NCBI RefSeq assembly: GCF_008831285.2
Contig: NC_045145.1
Coordinates: forward strand, 19,404,802 to 19,468,801
Reading direction: 5' to 3'
Origin: Nymphaea colorata
Taxonomy: Eukaryota; Streptophyta; Magnoliopsida; Nymphaeales; Nymphaeaceae
DNA: 64,000 bases
Shown here: in pieces, positions 54,201 to 64,000 of the stretch
How positions within the stretch are numbered: position 1 is the first letter of the stretch
How the letters are laid out: every line of letters starts with the position of its first letter
Notes under the pieces: generated by a model
Told to the model about the DNA's origin: nothing
Database searches by the model: none
Seen by the model: the letters and a program-made list of their open reading frames with translations, nothing else
Position numbers and translations under genes: made by a program

Positions 54201-55250
54201 AAGCTCATCTTCCCTGATCATTTTTGTCCCCAATTACCATGGTTTTTGCATATATTAAGCGATATAACCCTCCAAAGATTCCATGCCATTAAAAGAAATT
54301 ACAAAATTCACTCGACTTTTGAGCAAATAACGACTGGCCGCTGGGCGCTCTAGATTTTGTCAAAACTTTTCAAATCACTGCCTCATAAAAGGACATGAAC
54401 TTATAAGAGCATTTATAAAATTACCTACCTAAAGGAAAATATAAAAATATATACATATCAAAAAGTTTAAATAGAAAAGCAAAAACTCTTGCCACCGCCC
54501 GAAACAGCGAGGGCCGGCCCTTGCTGTTTAATCTGGACAATACAAGCATTTTTTAATATATCTCTTTTCGAATCATTTTTGTAAATTATTTTTTCAAAAA
54601 AAGTTTTTTTTTATTTGGAAAGCAATAATTTGGGAGTTATCATGAAAGATTGGGTACCTACTTGTTAAAAATAAAAAGTTGGCATGTATTGACGCTAGGG
54701 TATATGGTTGCGTGTTTTCCTTTTCCTTCCATGTCTAGACTTCTTCAGAAGTATGACTATTTAGCCTTCTATATATACTAATTTTCTTTGCAATAACTAT
54801 TCTGATATCAACTGAGACGGCCTGATGGCACATAAATAATCCGTCGCTAGTTCAATATTTTAAAAATATTTTGAACCTTTTTGTTATTTTTACACAATTT
54901 CCACACCTTTCTTGAAATAAATTTTTGATTGAATCCGTCGACGGCACAGTAGATTCGATTCACAAACTAACTTTTGGAGCAGCATTTGACTAGTAGTGAG
55001 AATTCTTTTGGGGTTTTAATTAAGGTGGAGATGTGGGGATATAGCTAAGCCTAAGCCTTTGAAGGTAGGGAAATCTGCCTATCCAACACTATATCTAGTG
55101 TCTTGGTCCCATATATGAGCAAGCTCATCTTCGCGTAAGCAAAGCCTTTCTTTTCTTCTTGCCGCTATGGATCGAAAGCTACTTGGAAAATCTTGATGGA
55201 CTATAGTACACCTGTCAATCCGTTGTGATCCTCGTCTTTTATAATCCAAA
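51278..55250. other. KIN-8B promoter region and long spacer
   Basis: The first 350 bases, rich in TCTC/GAGA, probably hold the KIN-8B 5'-UTR. The remainder has no open frame above 60 codons with any resemblance to a protein family, and no RNA gene that I can recognise. Confidence 0.55.
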
Positions 55251-55616
55251 AGAGTAGCACTATGGATTCACAGTGCACCTTTTATGTGTCGACCTACACA
55301 ACCAATTATTTTACACCCCTCAAGGCCATGGATAACCACAAGAGAGTAGCACTATGGATTCACAGTGCACCTTTTATGTGCCGACCTACACAACCAGTTA
55401 TTTTACACCCCTCAAGTCCATGAATAACCACAAGAGAGTAGCACTATGGATTCCAGTGCATCTTTTATGTGCCGACGTACACAACGAATTATTTTACACC
55501 CCTCAAGGCCGTGGATAACTACAAGAGAGTAGCACTATGGATTCACAGTGCACCTTTTATGTGCCGACATACACAACCAGCTACTTTACACCCCTCAAGG
55601 CCATAGATGACCACAT
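55251..55616. repeat. Minisatellite, four copies of a 92-bp unit
   Basis: Units start at 55251, 55343, 55435 and 55526 with AGAGTAGCACTATGGATTCA. Each includes CACAGTGCACCTTTTATGTG, a CGACCTACACAACC-like word, TTTTACACCCCTCAAG and a CCATGGATAACCAC-like end. Copies differ at few positions; the third has a one-base deletion. No flanking terminal repeats were seen. The unit is non-coding. Confidence 0.95.
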
Positions 55617-55934
55617 CTTTTCGAAGAACAGACAACCTCGATCTTTCATTTTATCCACTCTAGCATGAAAAGTTTCCTCCGTAAGACTGTGGTTATAGTA
55701 ATTAATACTTTCAGGTCATTTGTCCTTTGCCCCACTTTCCTAAAATCCTTTTATTTTCTACTGAATTGAGGGAAAATTCAGTCCATCACCCTCAATAAAT
55801 TTTCAGTAGCAGAACCCATCACAAGCAGTAAACTAGATACTTCAGCTTGCCCATGGAAAGGACGACCACGGAAAATGTTTACCAAGATAACATTTCTCAA
55901 ACTAGTTGTCTCCCTGCTTTCACTAGTACGCTGA

Positions 55935-56104
55935 CAGAGGCAAATGAAGGTGCTGGGAAGGGTCTTGTCCTTCCCTCACATTTTAAAAAATTCAAAAATT
56001 TTAGTCTAAATTTTAAAAAAATTTAGTTTAACGTATATAAAAAATTTAAAATTTCTATTTTAGCCCTTATTATTTTTCAAAATATATTTCTGGCTCCACC
56101 CTTG
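55935..56104. mobile_element. Degenerate hAT-type MITE
   Basis: Begins CAGAGGCAAATGAA and ends TTTCTGGCTCCACCCTTG. The right end is identical to that of the element at 59225-59419 and the AT-rich interior is similar. The flanking 8 bases do not match each other, so the duplication has been lost or the left edge is misplaced. Confidence 0.55.
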
Positions 56105-56344
56105 AAAATAAAAATAATGTTGTACTTCTCGTTACCAAAGATTAGTGATATGAAATATCAACCACAAGTCATTATATTATGGGGAAGGAAGGGAAACATA
56201 GAGGGATTCGATGCTAATTAGGGGCGGAGTCCCTTTCTGATCCCTCACATTTGGGACTCAAAAAGTCAAATGAAATTACGTTGTCAAAAAGAGAGAGAAG
56301 ATTCCAATAATATAAATTTATAATGCGGACATTGTTTTGATTTA

Positions 56345-56560
56345 TGTCACCAGGGTGCGGCAACCCTGGTGATGCACCCGCGTCGACATGATGTGGGTGC
56401 AGATTCGGGTGCGGGTGCGACCCAGATTCACACCTAACCCGCACCATGTTAATTTGAGTTTATTTTTAATAATAAATTAATAATAATAATAAATATTCTT
56501 GCCCCACCATGCCATACCGACACCGGCATCCACACCCGTACCCGCACCCCGCATCGGACT
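56345..56560. repeat. GC-rich fold-back region
   Basis: A perfect 9-bp hairpin (CACCAGGGT at 56348-56356, ACCCTGGTG at 56363-56371, 6-base loop) is followed by GGGTGCGGGTGCG-type words on the left. About 120 bp to the right lie ACACCCGTACCCGCACCCC-type words, the rough inverse of the first set. The arms are separated by AAT-rich sequence. It may be an eroded fold-back transposon. Strand-asymmetric G-richness stands out against the AT-rich surroundings. Confidence 0.4.
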
Positions 56561-57167
56561 AAAAGTTGGTGGATATATGTAAAATGGGCTTACTTTTTTT
56601 TGCTAAATCCAAACTCAGTATGTCCATGAATCTGATGGCGAAGGAAAGCATAATGATATGATCACTTGCATGTTGATCAGATTTTGTAAGTCAATAATTT
56701 TAATACTACTGATACGTCTTTTTCTCGCCACCCACTTCATTCAATCAACTGTTCTTTTCTGGGGCAGTAGCAATCCATTTTTTATAATAAATTTTTATAG
56801 AATTTCTTTGATGCCAAAAAAAAAAATTTGTGATGTCGTTGTTTACAGATTTTATATTATGTCATCTGTTTAATGGTGTCAACCGTATCATCAAACCATA
56901 AATCGTTAAATGCGGTGCACATATATGTAGGTAATATGTTTTTAATTAAGAAAAAGGAAACCATGTATCTTTTCAACGAAATTTGTATTCTATAATGGAA
57001 AATGACCAACATGCTAGCAGATCTTTTCATGTAAGCATCTTAGCATACCTTTCTTTTTATTTAATATCCTAAAGCTGGTTTGCATAGTTAACATTACTAA
57101 ATAGCTGGGACGATTCACATAGTTTTTATATATGTAAACGATTAAACTAAGGGAATTACGGCTTCAA

Positions 57168-57300
57168 GGGGCACAGCGTAGTTGGTCGAGTTATAGGTCT
57201 GATTAAGGCGGTTCTCTAGTGAGTCCCGTCAGTGCTATGCCTTTGCATCTTTAAGTGATGGGGTGGTATCCAAGTTAACGATATATACCGCTAACCACTG
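57168..57300 (+). mobile_element. Possible tRNA-derived SINE relic
   Basis: GGGGCACAGCGTAGTTGGTC resembles the head of plant tRNA-derived SINEs. TAGTTGGTCGAG at 57179-57190 is an A-box-like word, and the GGTTC ... GAGTCCC words at 57209-57228 could be a split B box. There is no intact cloverleaf, and no clear poly-A/T tail or flanking duplication. Tentative. Confidence 0.3.
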
Positions 57301-57387
57301 AAGCAGAACAATTTTAGTGATGGTTTTAAACCTCTTGCTTAGCTAAAAAGAAGTAAATCGTGATCAGTTCGTTTAACTACACCGAAC

Positions 57388-57883
57388 TAGGGGTGAACAA
57401 CTTGTCGAGCTACTCGAGCTTGACTCATTAAAGCTCGGCTTGTGAACGAGTTCAAGCATAGTCATTTTTTTAAAGAATCGAGTTCGAGTTCATGAGTCGA
57501 TTCGTTCAAATAACCGAGTTGAGTTCCAGCTCAACACGTAACTGTCGCGTCGAACTCGAGCCTCAATCAAGGTTGTCAAGTCTTAATCAAGTTGATATAT
57601 TCAAACGAGTTTACGAGTTTGTCGAGCTTTAATTGAATCGAGGTGGAGCTCAACATGTAACGATGAATATCAATTCTATTCAAACGAATTTGTCGAGCCT
57701 TAATCGAGTCGAGCTCAACATGTAACTGCTGAGTCGAGCTCAACATGTAACTGCTGAGTCGAGCTCAAGCTGCTTCCATCGAGCTATTCTCAAGCTCAAG
57801 CCAAGGTGAGCTCGAAGTTTCATTACTCGAGCAGAGCTTGAGATGACTGAACTCGGGCTCGACTCGGCTCGTGTTCAACCCTA
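57388..57883. mobile_element. MITE, GAGCTCG-rich family, copy 2
   Basis: About 496 bp, starting TAGGGGTGAACA and ending TGTTCAACCCTA, which are inverted copies of each other with one mismatch. The interior shares its motif order with 1596-2078 (CGAGCTACTCGAGCTTGACT, TTCAAATAACCGAGTTGAGT). A 25-bp internal unit is exactly duplicated in tandem at 57706-57755. Flanking 8-mers do not match. It encodes nothing. Confidence 0.65.
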
Positions 57884-57931
57884 CTCCCACCGCAATACTC
57901 TCGTGTTCAACCCTACTCCCACCGTAATACT
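57868..57931. repeat. 32-bp tandem duplication across the MITE end
   Basis: 57868-57899 and 57900-57931 differ at one base. The unit holds the terminal CTCGTGTTCAACCCTA of the MITE plus 16 bases of flank, so the duplication happened after insertion. Confidence 0.95.
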
Positions 57932-59224
57932 TTCACCAAGAAAACCTTGACCGTCTTACCAATGCGAACACGCGACGAATGGTCTCTTTGTAGCGGATTG
58001 TCAGTCCACATCCTGGTGGACCCACTCCCAATTTGTCTCAACCCACCATGAGCCTGAGCCATTCTCAAAGTTGTCTCCTAAACGCTGCCTTCTGGCTGCA
58101 CTCAATGTGGACGAAAGTGTTTCAGTAAACTCTTCAATAAAACCAAGAGCCTTCAACTTTGGACGCCCTCTTCACTGGGCTCAGTCTGCGCCGTGTGTTC
58201 AGGACGCGCCCAGGCTGAGGTTTGTTTGCATGCACAAAGGTCATAAATGATGAACCTTATCACATTCGACGGGATTATGTACCGCAAAAACATGGGTTTA
58301 CGTTGTGTATACTTGATTTTAATGACGACGACAGGACGGGGTACAATTTGTCGCCTAAGACATGATAATAATTGGTTTGTGTTTGACTATGCGCGTTTGA
58401 TTAATCGTCCCCATCCCAAACAGCTGAATTGTGTCCTGAAAATTAGTCCCACCATTTTACCTCGGGACAACTTAAATCATGGAGCTGCGCTTTGGTTTAT
58501 AGCTGGTGTAGGGCCTTGTGCTCAGCTGAAAGAATGGAAGACAAATGAGTGACGGACGGCCAAGGTGGGGAAGCAAGCGCCCACCTGACCAGAAACCGGC
58601 CATCTTTAGCCTTGTTTCGACTCCTTTGTATCTGATGAGTGATAGGGGCTCACGCCGGAAAATGGTTTGCCGGCAATTAGAACTTGCCCAAGGCCAATTA
58701 ACTTGTAAAATATAGGCAGATCAATGCTTATTTATGCATCTTAAGTCAAACGTCATGCAGGTTCACATTCTAGTCAATAACGAGATCATTTAGGTGTTGA
58801 TTGTCTTTGACTAGGGGTCTCCCAGATGCGGATTTGTCTTCTCTTATTCCGATTTTCAATAGGTGACGAAAAGTTAGGCAGGCTCGTTCAAATTATACCC
58901 AAAAACGCATGTTTGCTGTTTGGTACCAAGTTATTGATCATCTTGCGGGTAGCTGGGATAATCTTTTTTTTGACACATAATCTAGAGAGAGAGAGAGACT
59001 ACGATTTTAAATCGCAGGATATGAGATTTTTGGATTTTAAAGAGCTCAAGTTCTGAAGAACCCCCAAGACTTCAATAAACACACAAATAAGGGTCCCTCT
59101 ATGCCCAAGGGTTGACACAGCAGTTGAGACGATGCCTGTTAGACGACGACAGTTTTTGTTTTGAATTCTCAAAAAGTTAACCATATGTGTTGTAAAAAAG
59201 AGGTCATTATGGTATAAGTTGAGG
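57932..59224. other. Spacer without a supported gene
   Basis: One 101-codon frame at 58247-58552 (+) matches no family I recognise and shows no splice partners. I see no RNA gene. Confidence 0.5.
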
Positions 59225-59419
59225 CAGGAGCGGAGTTAAAGTAGGGCCGACATGGGCCTTCGAGCCACCTCAAAAAAAAAATTAAAAATTTTACATGTAA
59301 ATGTTAAAAAATTTCACTTGTTCTATATAAAAATTTTCAAAACCGATATTTCGGTCCTAGTCAAAATTTAAAAACTTTAATTTGGTCCGCCTTATGAAAA
59401 ATTTCTGGCTCCACCCTTG
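59225..59419. mobile_element. hAT-type MITE with exact 8-bp target duplication
   Basis: A 195-bp element starting CAGGAGCGGAGTTA and ending TGGCTCCACCCTTG; the termini are imperfect inverted repeats. AGTTGAGG flanks it exactly on both sides (59217-59224 and 59420-59427). Related pieces occur at 22349-22512 (reverse), 55935-56104, the terminus at 45000-45013 and perhaps 1175-1313. It is non-coding. Confidence 0.8.
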
Positions 59420-59681
59420 AGTTGAGGTGCGCTTGAAGGAGCTTCTCATGGCATCGAAAGCAAGCCCCATACACTAAAGGTACAAGGGGTTGGGGAAAAA
59501 AAAAACTTTGGACTCTTTTTCTTGCTCACCGAAAATATATGGATCCCTTCAAATATTAGAAAACAACCACATGATATATGTTTTTATGAGAAACTAAAAT
59601 ATTCATACCGCTCGATTCAAATTTCAAAGTATTCATGCCACAATACAACTTACAAGCTCGTTTGTGTCAGGACTTTCTTCT

Positions 59682-59683
<2 letters not shown>

Positions 59684-59776
<93 letters not shown>
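59684..59776. repeat. (TC)n(TA)n compound microsatellite
   Basis: About 18 TC units followed by about 28 TA units, same polarity as at 44592-44713. Confidence 0.95.
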
Positions 59777-59780
<4 letters not shown>

Positions 59781-61515
59781 TCTCTGCACGTTTATCTCGT
59801 TTGTCTCTGGGAGCTCATTGTCTCTCTCCCTCCCTCCGGCGTTCATCTCGTGATTGATCATTAACCTGGGACGCATGTTCTTGTGCCGGACAGCGCGTTT
59901 GCATTCATAGCGTACACGAGATGCGGCGTTCCACATCTGTTATGAATTAAAGAGTGGTGGATCGGCACATACGGCGGCCTGATCCGTGAGGCCATCATTC
60001 ATTATAGAACATGTCACCATGAGAACCAAACAGTACATCGACAGTTTGATACAAAATATTCAACTCCAAATGGCTAAAAAACAATTACACAAATATCTCG
60101 GTGTTGAGAGGGGGGGGCTGATTAGCGAATGTTCAACTTCAAATGGCTAAAAGACAACTACGTAAATGTCTCTGTTTGCATTCTTTACGGGACAAGGCAA
60201 AGATTATCAATAGAAAAAATCAATTCTCCCTCTGCTATCATTAGGACTGAGTTCAGCGAAATTTTTATCCGAGAGCAAGAAATTTGGAATACATTTAGAT
60301 GCCGACCGAAACGTCACTTCATCTAAAGAAAAGGACTGGAAAGCATTAGCCTAACTTCACATATCGCAAACGCGACGCGAAATCTGCACCTACCTCTCCA
60401 CCTACTCATCCGCCTCCTGGCTTATAGAGATGCCACTTGGGTAGTTGTCTTCAAAGGGGATCCCTGTTTTTTCCAAGTTCTTTTTTTGCTTTTCACCAAC
60501 TTTTGCAAGATCTGTTGATCTTTCTTTTACTTTCTGATCATAATTTACAGTAACAATGGGAACACGTCCATTTTATGGAGAAAAGATGGTGGGCAGGTTG
60601 ACTAAAGAGGAAGCAGAAAAGGAGAAGGAGAAAGAAGGAAATGGGGGGCTTCGCTGCTCCAGTTTCTCTCGTGTATCTACTTTTGACCAACAAAACGCGT
60701 AGCTTCAGAGCGTGTTTTCGTTCCGTCGGTGAGCGTGGCGGTGGTGAGAAAATCTCTCTCCCTCTCTCTCTCTCTCTGTGTACAACTATGAATCACCGAA
60801 AAGTTGAAATTGAGAGGTGGGAATTTTTTCTTTTTTTGCTTCCTCTGATCTGCTCGTTCGAACAAAATGAAAGCACGCATCGATGAATGAATGGCCATTT
60901 TAACAGAGAATGGTCGACGAAATTTTGATTGAGTTGCTTTCCCCCGGCCGCAGTAAATCCATAGCGATTCAAGATGAAAGCGTTGATTGATATTGTAGAT
61001 ACACCAGACATTAATCAAACCACATAACCCATCAATCAGACGAGATTAATGATCAAGGGACTAACATCCCAATCGCAGCAAATCGCTGGAGATCGCTCAT
61101 AGCTAATACAGAGCAGCTTCTCGTCCAAAGAATACAAGAAAAACAATCTCAAATACAGCAGAAAACTGAAAAGGAATGCCTGCTTTTATTGATAGTCACT
61201 GGAAAATGAATCAGAAGTATAGTCCAAATACAACAAATAGATTAGCTTTGTACATCGAAACCTAAAATTAAAACATAACTATACTTTGTTTGAGAAGGTA
61301 TCGTATAGCCAAAAAACAGAAGAAAAGAAAAAAAAAACAACTGCAGCTTTCACCTTTTATGTCTGTCTACCAAAAAAGAATGATGATCTACCTGTTCTAT
61401 AATATGTAAAAGGTACAGAAGCAGGAGGAAGAAAACCATATTTTGAGAACCATCCTCTCCGCGTGTTGTTCCTATCGTATAAACTCTGCTTTCAGGATCG
61501 TCACCTGGAGGGAGG
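59777..61515. other. Spacer downstream of the peptide gene
   Basis: No supported gene apart from what may be the 3'-UTR of the IDA-like gene in its last few hundred bases (minus strand). Open frames at 60.6-61.0 kb overlap on both strands and match no known family. Confidence 0.5.
60056..60172. repeat. 44-bp direct repeat
   Basis: 60056-60099 and 60129-60172 share TTCAACT(C/T)CAAATGGCTAAAA and the following AC-rich part with a few substitutions, separated by 29 bp that include a G7 run. Confidence 0.8.
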
Positions 61516-61782
61516 CTAAGGAGCAGTGTTGGAAGTAAGACCGATGGAATTCACTTGCTCGTTGTGCCTGAAAGAGGGGCCTGAGGGAGTGAACGGCGTC
61601 CCCTTAGGCAACAAGTCGAAGATCCAGTTTGTCGAGTTGGGAGCAGTATGCCGACCATCCAGCCGATAAAATCTATCCCGAGAAGCGAGCGTCAGATGGG
61701 GAGACACGATCAGGAGGAAGACAAGAACCCGTAAGAACAGAGAAAACCAAGCAGAAGAAGAGGAAGAGGAGGTGGCGGCCAT
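61516..61782 (-). CDS. IDA-like secreted peptide precursor
   Basis: Intronless gene for an 88-aa prepropeptide of the INFLORESCENCE DEFICIENT IN ABSCISSION-like family, ligands of HAESA-type receptor kinases. A Ser-rich N-terminus leads into a hydrophobic stretch, FLRVLVFLLIVS (about residues 16-27), a likely signal peptide ending near LTLAS at 31-34. A variable region follows. The extended PIP motif lies at about 59-74: LPKGTPFTPSGPSFRHN. Against the known consensus (PIPPSAPSKRHN) it keeps Pro4, Ser5, Pro7, Ser8 and the C-terminal Arg-His-Asn, but has Phe2, Thr3, Gly6 and Phe9. Fourteen residues follow the motif, as tails do in several family members. The ATG at 61782 is chosen because it puts the signal peptide at the N-terminus. 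Family size and intronless form agree. Which subgroup member it is, and its function, cannot be told. Confidence 0.85.
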   Translation of the reverse strand: MAATSSSSSSAWFSLFLRVLVFLLIVSPHLTLASRDRFYRLDGRHTAPNSTNWIFDLLPKGTPFTPSGPSFRHNEQVNSIGLTSNTAP

Positions 61783-61860
61783 CTTGGTGGGGATCGAGTT
61801 TTTTGAGTTTTCTTTCAAGATCAAAGTGGCTACAGGGGAAAATGAGGGGGAGGCTTTGCT

Positions 61861-61868
61861 TTATTATA
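61861..61868 (-). promoter_or_regulatory. Candidate TATA box of the IDA-like gene
   Basis: TATAATAA on the minus strand, 79-86 bp upstream of the start codon. A second candidate, CATAAAAG, lies at 61894-61887. Either position would give a short leader. Confidence 0.35.
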
Positions 61869-62727
61869 CGATTTCCTGGGAAAGGTCTTTTATGGGAAGG
61901 AAGAAAAATGAGGAGGAAGGGAAAGCAAAAAAAAAAAAGAAGGGGATTGGGGAGCACGCAATCAAGGGCTCAGAAATGTCAACGGGACGAGGTAGTTTAC
62001 TTGAAGAAACAGAGAACCACCGCCCGTCTTCCTGAAAAAAATAAGTGTGAAAATCTTAAAAAATTTTAGCAGAAAAGATTGTGCGATTAAATTTAGCAGT
62101 TAGCAAACGAGATCGCATCATTATCTGAGATCCAATGTGGATCTACCAATTGGACGGTTTAGCTCCGGTGTTGAATGCTGACGTCTCAAGCAACACATTG
62201 CTTCCGAGAAATAAAAGTTAGGAGCTTTTGCCAGACGGAGTCTACTCTTTAGGCAGCCATGCAGAAGACATTCCTGTTCATGATCAACTTAATTTTCTTC
62301 CTGTAATTATCTAGATATTTCTTCAAGTTTCTTTGTTGGATTTTATAGAATAACGTAACTCTATTAATTTAAATTGAAAACCAGTGACTGGTGGATCAGT
62401 CTGTCGCTGAAATGGTTTGACAACCTAAACTGAATCCGACCGCAGGATCTCACTTTTACTACTTGGGCAGGAAGAAAACCCATTGTGCTTGCCATCTAGA
62501 CGCGGCTGAGCTGCGGCTTTTGACAGCCAATATCCACGTCCTGCTGCAAGTTCCGGCCAATTTCACCCGACGACCGGCCAGGCTCCTCTCTACTTGTACG
62601 CAAGCAATTCAGAGAAATTCAAACAAGAGTTAATGTGTTCAATCGACAGCTTCAAAGGCGGTTTGTCCAAATGTTCACATTGAAGCCCTATGGGAAATTT
62701 CAAACATATATGCAGACAACAAGTATA

Positions 62728-62995
62728 GGGATGTGGATGGATCAGATTTGGATCCAATATCCAGTTGAACTGTTTCAAAAAAAAATGGCAACAGAGATAA
62801 AGATCCAACATAAATGGGGTTGGTTTTAGGTTTAAGAAATTGACATCCGATTAGTTTCGCATTCGAAAATCAGATTTAGATATAGTAGTGAACTTTCTTT
62901 TATCCGTTTTCGAATCCAAATATGTGAACCTCTCATAAAATCAAATCAGATATAGAAGGTGACATATCAAATAAAATCGAATCCTTTGACATCCC
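62728..62995. mobile_element. Possible MITE with GGGATGT termini
   Basis: The left end GGGATGTGGATGG and the inverse of the right end, GGGATGTCAAAGG, match at their first seven bases. Both are bordered by TA, a possible 2-bp target duplication. The interior is rich in GGATCC- and GATTCG-like words, non-coding. No longer flanking duplication was found. Confidence 0.4.
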
Positions 62996-64000
62996 TAGCT
63001 AAGTTTCTACCTTGCACCAACTTATTCCGCTATAAACTGGCCTTGATTCCTTTTTCAATATGCCAACTTCAAGCTGGTGAAGAACACCAAACAAACGAAG
63101 GAAAAAGAAAACCAAAGAGCTAGTGATAGAACGCAGAGAGCTGTTCACATGAGGTGGACATTGATTTCCAGAGTCCAAAAGAGTACTGCTACTTGAAAGT
63201 TCGAGGCAACTTGAAGAAAACGAAGCGAAGCAAATGGGAAAGCTTGGAGATCCACCCCCATCACCGCGTCTCCGGCGCCATGAAAGCACTCGCTTATGCT
63301 CGGACCTCTACCATCTATCTCTATCTACGAACCAACTTTTATTTGCTTCTGTCCTCAATCCAAGTTTCTTGAGAGATTTAAATGAACCAAGTTGATCACC
63401 TCATGTATATTCTATCTACCAAATCCGTCGATCGAGAACACGGAAACATGAATTTTGACTCCTTAAGCTGTTGAAAAGGGAGTTCATATGCCAAAATCCA
63501 CACGATTTAGAAAAAAAATGTAAGAATCTTTTTAAGTAAACCAATCATATTGACCACATACAGCCTTTTCTGGGGGAATGTATAGTTTTTCTTTTAATAA
63601 ATTGCAAACAATGATAAAATGAAAGAATCTCTCTTCCCTTTTCTCTTGTTATTAGGGTCTGAGGCTGTTTTTAATGTAGATGGAGAGCATGATGCCCATC
63701 ACATATAAAGTTAAAGTGTCACGCATCTATCATTTGCAATTCAAAGAAGAAGTGCTCAAAAAAATCAAATTGAATATGCTATGTCCTTAGAAGCACGTAA
63801 ACATTGATTAAAAAACAAAACAAAAAAAATTTTGGTTTACCTGAAAAAAACTGCAGTAAGTCAATGAAGAAAGAGTCTTCAGCCTCATCTCCTCTTCGTG
63901 GTTTTTCTTTTTTCTTTTTCTTTCTTTCGTTTTGATTTGCTGGTTAAGAAAGAGGGCGAGAGAAGCAGCCAGGAAAGCCCAGTGAAGACTTGACCGACCA
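62996..64000. other. Spacer to the end of the window
   Basis: Short overlapping frames on both strands at 63.0-63.4 kb do not resemble any family. The last 150 bases become TTTC- and GA-rich, which might be the edge of a leader of a gene beyond the window, but nothing can be shown. Confidence 0.45.

Noticed and set aside
58247-58552. 101-codon plus-strand frame
   Set aside because: No recognisable domain and no codon or composition difference from spacer that I could see by eye.
61629-62069. 146-codon plus-strand frame over the peptide gene
   Set aside because: Antisense shadow of the IDA-like gene, Lys/Arg-rich from purine-rich sequence.

Overview
This is nuclear DNA of a flowering plant. 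Genes are split by introns with plant-type splice signals and introns of up to about 2.4 kb. The families are land-plant ones: a Dof factor, a MIZU-KUSSEI1/DUF617 protein, an IDA-like peptide, KIN-8B and DCP5. Spacers are AT-rich, with a decayed Ty1/copia retrotransposon, several hAT-type MITEs and long TC/TA microsatellites. I cannot place the species more closely. No prokaryotic, viral or CRISPR features were seen, and no convincing tRNA, rRNA or miRNA gene.

Layout. 0-2.3 kb: spacer with MITEs. 2.3-11 kb (+): SRP54, the GTPase subunit of the signal recognition particle, nine coding exons plus a leader intron. 12.3-20.4 kb (-): DCP5 (LSM14/RAP55 family), eight coding exons, one GC-AG intron and a partly duplicated splice acceptor. 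20.4-26.7 kb: spacer. 26.7-27.5 kb (+): intronless MIZ1-like gene. 27.5-39.2 kb: repeat-rich spacer holding a degenerate copia element (31.5-36.9 kb). 39.2-42.3 kb (-): two-exon Dof gene of the COG1/CDF type. 42.3-47.6 kb: spacer with a hAT MITE that has perfect 8-bp target duplications. 47.65-51.3 kb (-): kinesin KIN-8B, six coding exons. 51.3-61.5 kb: long spacer with a 92-bp minisatellite and several MITEs. 61.5-61.8 kb (-): intronless IDA-like peptide precursor. 61.8-64 kb: spacer.

The genes are functionally unrelated, as is usual for plant chromosomes: co-translational targeting, mRNA decapping, a MIZ1-family protein, a transcription factor, a microtubule motor and a peptide hormone. Exon boundaries were derived by reading splice sites and checking phase by hand. 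All five multi-exon or intronless housekeeping-type genes give uninterrupted reading frames: SRP54 493 aa, DCP5 595 aa, MIZ1-like 263 aa, Dof 262 aa, KIN-8B 837 aa; the peptide precursor is 88 aa. I did not find a clearly new biological system. The most worthwhile leads are the variant IDA-like peptide, the GC-AG intron and decoy acceptor in DCP5, and the MITE families.
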